Source of the DNA: an uncultured Pirellulaceae bacterium
GTDB taxonomy: Bacteria > Planctomycetota > Planctomycetia > Pirellulales > Pirellulaceae
Length of the DNA stretch: 60,981 bases
Assembly (NCBI GenBank): GCA_937967505.1
Contig: CALCJM010000044.1
Location: 1-60,981 of the forward strand
Direction of reading: 5' to 3'
Shown here: positions 48,401-52,665 of the stretch, piece after piece
Position numbering within the stretch: position 1 is the first letter of the stretch
Layout of the letters: every line of letters starts with the position of its first letter
Made by a program: the position numbers and the translations under genes
The notes under the pieces: model-generated
What the model saw: only the letters and a program-made list of their open reading frames with translations
The model's database searches: none
Told to the model about the DNA's origin: nothing

Positions 48401-49949
48401 TTCGATCTCCATCAGCTTTTTCAATAGCGTCCCGGTGTCGCCCGGTGGAACTACAATCACCACACCCAACGGCAGCATTCAAATCGATAGCGCCGGCACC
48501 TACATCTTCACTCCCAACGACGGTTTTATCGGCGTCGAATCACTGGACTACACGATCGTTGATCCCTCAGGTAACCACGCAAGCGCATCCTTCACTGTCT
48601 CAGTCCGGGATACCGAAACGGACCCGGCAACCACGGCACCTATCGCCAACGACGACGCCATCAACATATTTGTGGGGCAAACGGTCTCCAGCAGTCTAAT
48701 CAGTAACGACGGCGATCCGGTGGGTCAACCAATCTTCATCAACACCACTCCAGTAACCGAACCACAGTATGGCACCGTCGTCATCAACAGCGACGGCACC
48801 TACACCTATACGCATTCTCCTGACGCGGCCTTGATTGCGGACGACTTCTTTGAATACGAGATCACCGACTCAGACGGGTTAACGGACACTGCGCGAGTCA
48901 CAATCAAAGTCCTTGTTGATTCAAACGGCCCGGACAATGACGCCCCCGTCGCGGGCAGCGATTCGATCCTGACAACCACGGGGGTTACGGCCACAGGGAA
49001 CTTGTTGAGCAACGACATCGACCCCAACGGTGACGCGTTAATGATCAACACCACGCCTGTCATCGCACCGACAAACGGCTCGATTCGAATCAACGCCGAC
49101 GGCAGGTTTGTTTACACGCCTGACCCGGGCTTTGTTGGCAACGACGAATTCCAGTATGAGGTTTGTGATCCATCGGGATCGTGTGTGGTTGCGACAGTGC
49201 GCGTTACGATCTTCAACCAACCTCCCGAAGCCGTCGATGACGAGTTGGTCATCCGTTCGACGGTTCCCACCACTGGTCAAGCGTTCGTCAATGACAGCGA
49301 CCCCGACGGCGACACACTGACCAGCAGCGTATTCGCGTCGCCTCGGTTTGGCACCGTCGACTGGAATCCGGACGGAACTTTTGTCTATACGCCGGGGCCT
49401 GACTTTCCGGGCAGCGATTCACTTGTATATTCGGTGTTCGATGCCAACGGCGTTCAACGCCAAGCAACTGTTAGCATCACGATGCCTAACTTCGGACGCG
49501 TCACAGGCTACCCACCGAACCTGCCATTGCTGTCATCAGCCTACGGTGGACGAATTAGCGACCAATTTAATCAGTTGGGAGGACCGGGAGAAATCTACAC
49601 CGGCCAACCAATCGGAACCAACGCCAACCCGTTGCTGTTGGAAAGCGGCCTGCCAGTCACAGGCGGCTATCATTCTGAATTCGCCTCCAACCATGATTGC
49701 GGCTGCGCCCCTCCAGTTGAAACCATCGAAGTGGCTAATACTCCGCCGATAGCGAATGCTATCTGCATTCCTTACGAGGAAGAAACCCAGGCACTTGAAG
49801 CAGCGTTAATCTCATCCGATGCCCCGTCAATTCCCGATGAAGAAGCTTTCGAGTTGTTAACGGTCAGTGCCCCGGATGAAAGTCAACCACACCGCCCTAG
49901 TTTCCTGAAACGTTTCACAGACTGGCTACACCGTCAGAGACTCAGATAG
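30423..49949 (+). CDS. giant 6,508-residue surface adhesin-like protein (DUF4347, cadherin-like, Calx-beta, tandem repeats)
   Basis: One uninterrupted frame, ATG at 30423. Residues 21-29 are LEERVLFDG, the planctomycete N-terminal motif. Residues about 66-228 match DUF4347 (ALIIIDPAV, HIISHGEAGKIELG, LLFYGCNLAGDADG, NWQGTL). After about 800 unassigned beta-rich residues, cadherin-like/VCBS modules run from about 1050 to 1560 (LLNNDSDADLDSLTVNTTPV, DYTPNANFFGSDTINYTISD). Calx-beta-like modules lie at about 1950-3180 (for example 2217-2324, with GTATAGTDFTATSGTLTF). Diverged modules follow, then eleven 135-residue repeats at 4051-5535, more diverged modules, and four cadherin-like modules at about 5960-6355. 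The end is a basic helix (FLKRFTDWLHRQRLR). Probably an extracellular Ca2+-binding adhesin. No LPXTG, PEP-CTERM or T1SS-type C-terminal signal is evident to me. Confidence 0.93.
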   Translation: MQSNEHNSNRRPLHQSIFEALEERVLFDGVPDAPFIGPAPATEPMPDQAPTVQFQSLEQADPAPPRALIIIDPAVPDSSQLLASILDSETNTAFEVRLLDGHSDGVSEITGVLADNKNQYDAVHIISHGEAGKIELGNTTLSNDNLHHYIDELVSWSNALSDNADLLFYGCNLAGDADGEMFLESMRAVTGADVAASDDLTGSASADGDWELEFALGNIQTAALSATNWQGTLAIEAIDGAVSIVDAEGSTAGTVTLTNNSLPETVTIIGTPQRVGQMLERVWQFSETADTGRATYVFDVSSVAGINATIAAQFGLIISDQADLSGTNTTTLVASGYDAVNQLVYFHQVDLVSGDYFGLATEVVQDNFEIAPVASGAEDSAIDLGLTLRPALTDGGQLRDIIGTDTGYRSSTAGAASTDFLIPAGTTGIKITGYSTRDINTGNTNNDATNDDYQFLNASIDLDTEQSNGFIGHIIDQGPSRSDQFGWSGAPLGTGVLSGGATVTGDANDNINPVFTIVDGVLQIVENHPLQTAYHVEFLTNATSSSDFIQTASAVREDGDQTDVSLTVPANADYLIISIADAATSSNSAVEYKGNSRIYVDLNTLTASGVVAAQRGETDNRVLTYAFEDYDISSNGTGTILNGATSIVGDTQQSAGLNNDNQIYIDSTGNLIINRDNSFASGFNSLVTVEYYDRKDVGSSAAALGQATAYGTWNSDPSDPISTLDFDIPENATLGILNLSMNGTRTSDTNENMGAGFAVIDLVNGTSSGTIYMVRASNIVDLVAWDQTGFGTEFFDDPNSISNHTTINQFNDKFAGNARFNLVNGGDTLQLATNSPDGTQTFRDYLAGGQIEWYGSRPLEVAGFLTGGTFNQGSLNPNTGNWELTIAQAQSGLSFLPDTHVSSMSPFPVSITIGNETETISVRVEAVIDPISFTTVDACGDEDTDISISANVAPVFVDADGSESVTSLVLSEIPVGHTISDGTNNFTATTSSQSADITAWDQSLLTYRAPPNESGTFTLKLDVDWQDVGGGVTDTDSISTNFDIVVKSINDNPVAVDNNYTVLGNTTLTVSSSSGLLNNDSDADLDSLTVNTTPVSGPSNGMVTLGSDGSFVYTPTGGFSGPDSFVYQITDNNGGFDTATAFIDVSDPVTGPLMANPDTVMTNEEVSINIAVMGNDNLPTTGAFNIQSTTPPTNGSILVLPNGTIDYTPDADFFGTDTFTYTLADASGRTSTATVTVDVANVQDPPTANADSGSTAEDVTLPNINILGNDSDPDNDALTVTMATAANGMVTINGDGTIDYTPNANFFGSDTINYTISDNNGGFASSTVLINVSPDPDPPTSSDQTVTVDEDDVYLFAGSDFAFADADASDSLVTVRIDTLPADGQLLFDGVAVVPGQIVSLSAINAARLTFAPAANGFGSAYTTFTFSVSDGALFQTMPNTITVDVIPLPDAPLVFDDTLTVAEESTGTPINITPPTDPDLDTLTATITGLPTLGNVFLADGTTRVSNGDVLTIAQLTTLVFDGPIDYSTGSIPGDLTYDVFDGITTVSGSVAITITPVNDPPEICLEGHVTTGNTFIDDRSGFNIALNNNPASTVIDDGGAFAADPTTGTAASITRSGTVAGQPFSYTVYDVDFSNTPTGTITPGVVGGDINDLDNLVIESPVSQGAATGSGSWGVDSATGQTSTRNALLFDFTNTGGNNGIGHFGAEFHDTEGDPAFTAVQFRVYKAGVLIDSGTIDWGTGNNGNNESHFFGYVATSAAMSFDQIAILVGDQNAGGGLGERLAADRFTFGAASAEPICQADHIDTFIEGGSPVSLIGPTSSIIDVDDTSFPTFAIDVGLATIADTNQEHLTINGTDFPLDAVNDSITTVTVGGIDYSVSWTAAATTLNFVRDDATEMSGPEITAVLAAINYRNDAVLPTESDRTFDVTIDDGDDVSNIATSTITVVRSVESVLWTVTGDASVIDGNHAAYNLSLSAPMRAGETASVDLALANIDTTNADTGTLNAAITTAVAAYSGPGAVTWNGTTLTFTSAGNGPMSSLTINLPTSPDGIYEGNEDYSINLSNPATTTGQDVSLGAFSTVQTTIIDNDPAPTVLISDGSADEGDAVEFTISTDIGSTEDITLDLSVTSGSAIAGVDFQTTNFEFFDGSVWQPAANGSQVTLPAGTMSLLVRVDSIQDGAVEPDETFGISATVLSGTVTASSDTGVGTIVNDDLALLNIGDVTIDEDNGFLTFTIALDQPPTSTISVNYATGTTGTATAGTDFTATSGTLTFNPGQQTQTIVVAVANDDLYEQSETVVVNLLMASGGTIVDGEGIGTIIDDGSGPNGTDDDRPVISISNPSVTEGDDTHAVFTLSLSNPSVEDIDLSLALVEGSASNGTDFGPGLEYFDGTMWQPVAASVTIAAGETSVQIRTPILDDAIIDGGETFSLIATQVAGTTLNSSATGTGTIADDPVPDPTTVGLIGPPNVTEGNMATYTVTLDNTPLTDVTVTFTYAGIAAGGTDYSGVASVTIPGGNTMATFDVATIDDSLGEPLENVIVSIDTITGGSLEGLQISPTANSVTTNIVDDDVPVIAVNDVIVTEDLDPYAEFTVELSNPTFETILFDLTATSGTATGGGVDFGVLGVDDLEVFDGTTWTPAASASIAAGTTSARFRILILDDAFAEIMESFTVTATTIAGTTSNPADSGTGTILDEPTALDTVLVSIAGPPSVLEGDTTTPYTLSLTEIAAEDVSITLSYSGTAFDGSDFSGVAVVSIPTGSNSAIFMLPTLDDTLYEANESIIVTIDSVTGGGFEGIAVDMASAQVTTLITDTADIPTVSINDVAAVEGTDDWAVYTIELSNLSVEDISVSLSLADGTALSTGTDFGSAGVGNLQVFNGTTWVDAATATIAGGEYSVQVRVPIIDDSIDEPDENYTLTVDVIAGTTANIQLVGTGTIIDDDAAPHITIADAIADEGDPLVFAVTLSNPSSTDIVLDFLATGGTASTTTDYNAATLDYSSDGGATWTPATGGTEVTFAAESTSLLVRVATTEDITLEPTETMQLSIASVVAGLTGDTTDTAVGTIFDDDTALVSITANDANSSETADNGQFTVTLSNPSSTPTTVVYSVGGTADGGIDFAPITGTITFAAGQTAATIDLIPVDDAVVEGIENVTLTLTSIVSGDPDINIDAGAGSATAVLNDNDSATWRLAGTGTVNEGGVTTWNLSLDGTLQSGQSVTVELDIADVTTQPDDYADFSIAVGAAVSGYVGPGGLAWDGTALTFTSDGTGAMTTLPIELLAINDAVVEGAESLTISISNEGSLTGATVGIDALDNAITTIIQDTSNAAGTELDTANWSITGAATVNESQTIDYTVTLDTPLQSGETATVDISFVDIDTAAGDVTDLSSAVTAAIANYVTAALPGTLAWDGTTLTFTSSGAPMGDLTIQLTPPDDSLQESAEDYQLQITNPTSTTGSMIAIDSANDQVTTTIQPAVDQSFWTIVGDVSGDEGAVVRYTIALSGLFGAGTSAAIDLGQLDNSTNASDYTDFTAAISTAIGSRTDVTFDGTTLTWNATADGESMADLIIDLGITDDSLIEGAETYTIRLVNPTSVSGIAVATSPASDSVTTIINDTVGVGGAADAGTWSITGPAASSEGATAQYTIALSGVFGSGEATSVVVDLTDVSTNANDHAAFVAAVATAAATNPDVTFDAGTMTLTYTASADGDSMADMVVDLGINSDAIVEGPESFEIGLVSESSTTGAATLIDAANNKVTTLVNDLTAPASWNISGPAFADEGDTAQFLIGLDGQMGLGESVTVTIGLADLTTSSSDRANLSAAIAVAVAGNADLTWDGLMDTLTFTASTEGATLAPIVVNLAITDDVFVEGPEQFSIGLTGPTSSTGSTVIVAPTAASVTTQINDTIGPGGASDGTIEWSISGDQSVAEGADAIYTIALSESFGAGQVVSVDVAISDIDTNSSDYGALLTAVSDAVAAYAGLGTVAFDGTTITYMSTNDGDSMSDIVFQLPTVDDSSVEGSEEYSIDLSNASSSTGLVPALSQSADSIQTNIIDNDPANWTITGAAAATEGSSAAYTVALTGVLQSGETAAVKLELSDATTDASDRTSFVAAVNSAVSTRPDLAFDGTTLTYTGDGTPMANLVINVLANDDSLIEGPESYALTISAPASTTGSTIGLGGSTSVITTITDNDTAIWSLTGDATVGEGAVAEYTVALTGTLQTGETATVNVTLTNSQTNSTDYANFVAAVNAAVSSRPDLTFDGTTLTYTSDGNPMADLVINLVAIDDALTEGVEAYTVTISSPASTTGSDIVLGGTTSVTTTITDNDTATWSIAGDATADEGATAQYTIALAGTLQTGEIATVDLALTNIDTNSTDYAAFVAAVNAAISLRPDLAFDGTTLTYTGDGNPMTDLTINLVAIDDALTESVEGYTVSISSPTSTTGSNTALGGATSVTTTITDNDTATWSISGDATVGEGATAQYTVALAGTLQADETATVNLTLADIDTNSTDYAAFVDAVNTVISSRPDLAFDGTILTYTGDGNLMADLVIDLVAIDDALTEGAEGYSITISSPASTTGSDIALGGTTSVTTTITDNDTATWSISGDATIDEGATAQYTIALAGTLQANETATVDLALTDIDTSSTDYAAFVAAINTAISSRPDLAFDGTTLTYTGDGNPMTDLVIDLAAINDALTEGAEDYSITISSPASTTGSDIALGGTTSVTTTITDNDTATWSIAGDATVDEGATAQYTISLAGTLQADETATVNLTLADIDTNSTDYAAFVAAINTAILSRPDLAFDGTTLTYTGDGNPMTDLVIDLAAIDDALTEGAEDYSITISSPASTTGSDIALGGTTSVTTTITDNDTATWSIAGDATVDEGATAQYTISLAETLQADETATVNLTLADIDTNPTDYANFVAAINTAISSRPDLAFDGTTLTYTGDGNPMTDLVIDLAATDDTLTEGVEDYTVSISSPASTTGGDIALGGTTSITTTITDNDTTTWSITGDATIDEGATAQYTIALAGTLQANETATVDLALTDIGTNSTDYAAFIAAVNTAISSRPDLIFDGTTLTYTGDGNPMADLVINLAAIDDTLTEGVEDYSVSISSPASTTGSDTALGGATSVTTTITDNDTATWSITGDAAVDEGATAQYTIALAGTLQTGETATVDVVLTNIDTNPTDYANLIAAINTAISSRPDLAFDGTTLTYTGDGNPMTDLVIDLAATDDALTEGVENYTVSISSPASATGSDIALGGTTSVTTTISDNDTATWSIAGDATVGEGATAQYTIALAGTLQTGETATVDVALTNIDTNSTDYANFVAAINTAISSRPDLAFDGTTLTYTGDGNPMVDLVINLAAIDDALTEGVEDYSVSINSPASTTGSDIALGGTTSVTTTITDSDTATWSITGDAAVDEGATAQYTIALAGTLQTGETATVEFGLSGIDTTSVDHAILANAINSAIATRPDLTFDGTTLTYTGDGNSMASLTIGLVTIDDALVEGPEAYSVAISNPASTTGSANILDAVPSVTTTIADNDAAAWSIAGDAAVGEGAVAQYTLALSGVLQSGETATVELAISNISTTSTDYASFDAAMTAAATAYTGPGSVNWNGNALEFTSAGSGTMSPLLISLSTVDDSFGEGNEDFRIAIANPNSATGAEVTLDTANIATITTIDDTIGANPDAVTWRISGSPAVDEGGTAQYTITLSNTLGAGENAGVDLSIDNVNTNSADYGAFSAAVAAAVAQYNTSPSPGTVTWDGATLVFTSATDSDTLIGLQINLPAVDDALLEGPETFDITLTNAGSSSGVATDIDALQNSVFTTIIDNDSSQWSITGEAEKGEGRLVSYTVSLAGTFQAGETVSVGISLTDLETLPADHGDLAAAIAAASTSNPDLNFDPVTNTLTYTAPTDGAAMDDLNFFLSLSADGVLEGPERYRIDLFNPASPTGAATSVDATLSTITTTINGALFAVNDIATTGRAVPVTGNLLANDRDTDGDSISISFFNSVPVSPGGTTITTPNGSIQIDSAGTYIFTPNDGFIGVESLDYTIVDPSGNHASASFTVSVRDTETDPATTAPIANDDAINIFVGQTVSSSLISNDGDPVGQPIFINTTPVTEPQYGTVVINSDGTYTYTHSPDAALIADDFFEYEITDSDGLTDTARVTIKVLVDSNGPDNDAPVAGSDSILTTTGVTATGNLLSNDIDPNGDALMINTTPVIAPTNGSIRINADGRFVYTPDPGFVGNDEFQYEVCDPSGSCVVATVRVTIFNQPPEAVDDELVIRSTVPTTGQAFVNDSDPDGDTLTSSVFASPRFGTVDWNPDGTFVYTPGPDFPGSDSLVYSVFDANGVQRQATVSITMPNFGRVTGYPPNLPLLSSAYGGRISDQFNQLGGPGEIYTGQPIGTNANPLLLESGLPVTGGYHSEFASNHDCGCAPPVETIEVANTPPIANAICIPYEEETQALEAALISSDAPSIPDEEAFELLTVSAPDESQPHRPSFLKRFTDWLHRQRLR
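42573..47027 (+). repeat. eleven tandem 405-bp repeats within the giant gene
   Basis: Units start at 42573, 42978, 43383, 43788, 44193, 44598, 45003, 45408, 45813, 46218 and 46623, each exactly 405 bp (135 codons). The protein unit opens TATWSIAGDATVDEGATAQY and closes with TSVTTTITDND. Units 3 to 10 are very similar at DNA level: 44096-44176 equals 44501-44581, and 44554-44673 equals 44959-45078. The first and last units and the flanking modules are more diverged. There are no frame breaks or length changes in the array, which points to unequal recombination or gene conversion under selection for frame and length. Confidence 0.95.
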
Positions 49950-50053
49950 CAAGCACCTTCGCTAAAATGGAATCTTAATCGTCGCTGTACAAGTGCGGAA
50001 TCAGAACTGGTAGTCAGGGGCATCTATGGTGACCTCCTCCAACCTCAGACGCT

Positions 50054-51148
50054 TCAAGGAGAGGAATCAGGCAACTGAGCAATATACTGCTGATCCAAGA
50101 TGCTTAATTTATCGATCTGAACAGCGTAGATGTCTTTCTGTTTCGTTTCCAACTGAAGCACTCCGTCAACACGGGACAATAACTTGGCTTTGACACTGAA
50201 TTTTCCATACCGGCTTTCCCAGTGGCGGTAACCGTTTTTGAGATCGGCCATCTCTTCGGCCGCTGCAAGTTCGGCCTGTTCGCACTCCGCTTCCATAAAT
50301 GTGCCAAAGCACTTGGTTAACTGCTTTGCTCTCTCCAGATCGTCCGATTTGGCGACGAGCAAATATGTCCTGTGACCGAAGTACAAATAGACAAAGAAAT
50401 GAGACCCATTTCCGTTTACATCAAGGCTCGATCCGGATGTGCCAACCCAATCGGGAACTGATCCACGCGTAGTGAACTTCTCAAATTCAAGTTTCTGACG
50501 AGATTTGGAGGCAATTACCTCATCCATTACACCAGAGATATATTTCAATACAATTTTACGGTTGCGCCCCAAGCTATCTTTATTGTTGACCTCGATTGAC
50601 ATGAGATCGTTAGGGTGATCGTTGGTTGACCATCTGGCCATCGTCGTCAGGTACCCATTTCGAGTCCTAGACTGCGATGACCAGGAATGATTCTCTGCTG
50701 CAGGTGCATTGATCGAAAATTGATCCTTAACCGTATGCCGCTTACCCAGCAATTTAATTTCTTGTTCGGTGATTTCAGGTTTGTTTTGGGCGCCAGTGGA
50801 TTTACGATTCGTTCTCTCTTCAACATTCGCCGTTTGGTTAGATACCGGCACATCTGAGTCAGGTGCTTTTGATTTTGCGCGGGCACTATGCTTAAGACGT
50901 TCACGCTTTCGCTTCATCTTGATGTAGTCTCTGTCGGCTTGGCTAAACGCATCAATCTCTACATCCAATGTTTCTCCACTTGCTTTTCTTAAAGTGATTT
51001 CTTTCTCATCGATACCAACAAGCGCAGCTTCAATTTCATGACCTTTCGAACTTCTCCACTTCCGTGATGGAGAAAGATCTTGTGCAAGACAACAATTCGT
51101 TGCAGCGACGAATATTATGACAAAAATTACAAAGCGGCAACGAAACAT
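50054..51148 (-). CDS. secreted SHD1-domain protein
   Basis: A 364-residue protein with an N-terminal signal peptide (CRFVIFVIIFVAATNCCLAQ). Residues about 28-80 are an SHD1 (SLA1 homology) domain: RKWRSSKGHEIEAALVGIDE followed by KEITLRKASGETLDVEIDAF and SQADRDYIK. A basic, polar linker follows. A second SHD1-like segment appears at the C-terminus (AKLLSRVDGVLQLETKQKDI and KLSILDQQYIAQL). The central part (about 130-300) is a beta-rich domain I do not recognise. SHD1 in planctomycetes is a common module of exported proteins without known role. The gene converges with the giant gene, 104 bases apart, and lies divergent from the IS debris. Confidence 0.8.
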   Translation of the reverse strand: MFRCRFVIFVIIFVAATNCCLAQDLSPSRKWRSSKGHEIEAALVGIDEKEITLRKASGETLDVEIDAFSQADRDYIKMKRKRERLKHSARAKSKAPDSDVPVSNQTANVEERTNRKSTGAQNKPEITEQEIKLLGKRHTVKDQFSINAPAAENHSWSSQSRTRNGYLTTMARWSTNDHPNDLMSIEVNNKDSLGRNRKIVLKYISGVMDEVIASKSRQKLEFEKFTTRGSVPDWVGTSGSSLDVNGNGSHFFVYLYFGHRTYLLVAKSDDLERAKQLTKCFGTFMEAECEQAELAAAEEMADLKNGYRHWESRYGKFSVKAKLLSRVDGVLQLETKQKDIYAVQIDKLSILDQQYIAQLPDSSP

Positions 51149-51291
51149 CAGCGTTAATCCTCCATTAAGAACAATAAGCTCGAACTCATAGTCGCCGTAG
51201 CAGATTCACCTTGGCGGAAAACTTATTTGGTAACCGTTCACGGGTTTTAGTTCGGTAGCACATGATTTTATGTTCGTCATTATTATCTGGT

Positions 51292-51578
51292 ATGAAATCC
51301 GATGCCACCATAATTCCAGGACTTCGCAAGATCGTAGCCAAGCTGACTCAACAAGTGGCAGCTCAAGCGGATCGAATATCTTGTTTGGAATTGGAGCCCA
51401 TTAAAGCGAAAAAAGACTCCTTGACATCTTCGAAGTCGTCATCGAGTGACATCATCAAGCCATCGAAGAAGAAAACTGACCGGCAGAAGAAATTCAAGAA
51501 AGGCCACAAGCGTCAGCTGCGTGAGCCACTTCCTCCCGAATGAGTCAACAAATCGTTTGTTTATGAGTTTGACGCCGC
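51292..51578 (+). pseudogene. IS66-family transposase, N-terminal fragment
   Basis: The fragment encodes an N-terminal helix (LRKIVAKLTQQVAAQADRIS), then TSSKSSSSDIIKPSKKK and KKGHKRQLREPLPPE, matching the coiled coil, the NSSKPPSSD-like motif and the GHxxxxRxPLPPEQ stretch at the start of IS66 transposases. A TGA at 51541 interrupts the frame right after PPE, but the same frame goes on in family style (VNKSFVYEFDAA) up to the insertion point of the 107-bp palindromic element. The DDE domain is absent. Dead remnant. Confidence 0.7.
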
Positions 51579-51685
51579 TAAGGCGACTGGCAGTTAAGAA
51601 TTTGCCATCCGTTGGCGACGCTGCCAGCGTCGGAGCGAAGCTGGCAGCAGCGCCAACGGTAAGCTTTCAACTGCCAATCACCTAA
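51579..51685 (+). repeat. 107-bp palindromic MITE-like element, full copy
   Basis: It reads TAAGGCGACTGGCAGTTAAG, ATTTGCCATCCGTTGGCGAC, a GC-rich centre and AAGCTTTCAACTGCCAATCA then CCTAA. It has the same length as, and is inverted relative to, the copy at 15043-15149, differing at roughly a dozen positions. It interrupts the IS66 remnant frame. Confidence 0.8.
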
Positions 51686-51959
51686 GGTAGGCGATTGAGG
51701 CCTGACCGCGACCCGACGAGTTCGAAACCACTCGGCGTATCGACCAGCATGTCAACCTACTCGATTTGTCGGTGCATGTCACCGCACGCCAACTGCGGAA
51801 ACACCTTGATCGCGACGGCAAAACCACTTTATCCGATGTCCCAGGATTGAATTGGCCAATTTTCGTAGCGCAGTTGCGCTCGGGATTGTTTTGAAGCATG
51901 ACACGGGTGGTCTAGGGTTTTGCTGCCCGTTACCAGAGACACGAAACATTGGATTTCCC
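51686..51959. other. short stretch between mobile-element pieces
   Basis: No gene is called. In one plus-strand frame there is a protein-like stretch (RIDQHVNLLDLSVHVTARQL, then RKHLDRDGKTTLSDVPGLN) with no start or ribosome binding site. It may be the tail of another broken gene. Confidence 0.3.
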
Positions 51960-52215
51960 AACGCCCGTTGACTTCATCTGCCATCATCTCACAGACCAGC
52001 TGTCGTATTCCCCCGTGAATGAAATTATGAAAGATTGTTCCAGCTTCGCCAGAAGAAACTTGCCCAAGGGTCTCAAAACATCACAGTCGCCCATGCTGGT
52101 CTCCCCATCAGCCACTACCAACATCAAAGTTATAAGTTTCGAAGGGCGGCGGCAGCGTCACTTTCGGAAGACCACTTTTCAACTTCTAACAACTTTTGGG
52201 GCGCTTCCCGGCAGA
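51960..52215 (-). mobile_element. IS256-family element remnant, frameshifted 5' end
   Basis: On the minus strand, with one frame change, this encodes ETLGQVSSGEAGTIFHNFIH then GGIRQLVCEMMADEVN. It is homologous to the remnant at 1136-1430, including the upstream leader (GAAGTTGAAAAGTGGTCTTC). Only the transposase N-terminus and the element's left end are kept. Confidence 0.6.
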
Positions 52216-52283
52216 GCCCCCCCGCGCACCAACATGTCCGAGATAACTCGATTTTTTTGAAGCTAATCGTGAAGAACATGGAG

Positions 52284-52402
52284 CCAATTAATACTACAGC
52301 GCAAGACATCGTCTGCTTGCACAACATGTTGAAGCTTTCAGTAACTTGCAGTCGCAATAGGTTGTGGGAAATTTGGAAACTTGCGCTGTAGTATTAAGTT
52401 GG
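52284..52402. repeat. 119-bp element bounded by long inverted repeats
   Basis: Left arm TTAATACTACAGCGCAAG (52288-52305) is the exact reverse complement of the right arm CTTGCGCTGTAGTATTAA (52380-52397). With one extra base the match extends outward to CCAA/TTGG. The 74 bases inside code for nothing. It has the look of a MITE or a solo transposon-derived hairpin. Confidence 0.7.
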
Positions 52403-52665
52403 AATGAAGGTCAGGAAACAGCAAGGTGATAGCTGGAGTATTTCTGCGGGTTTTTACGGGGCGGCCTGCCAGTACCAAGCTTCCATACAAATAAAACAAC
52501 ACGACTTTTAAGGCTTGAAGCCTGTGAGGGGCACAAGATCTCAAACTTTGGTGGTTGCATGACAATTTGTGGCTGTGTTAATTGAATCCACACTGAGTTG
52601 CATACGAATGTGGTTAATGTTGAACGAAACATTTACTTGCGGTGATTTTTTTCGGGAGAACTACA

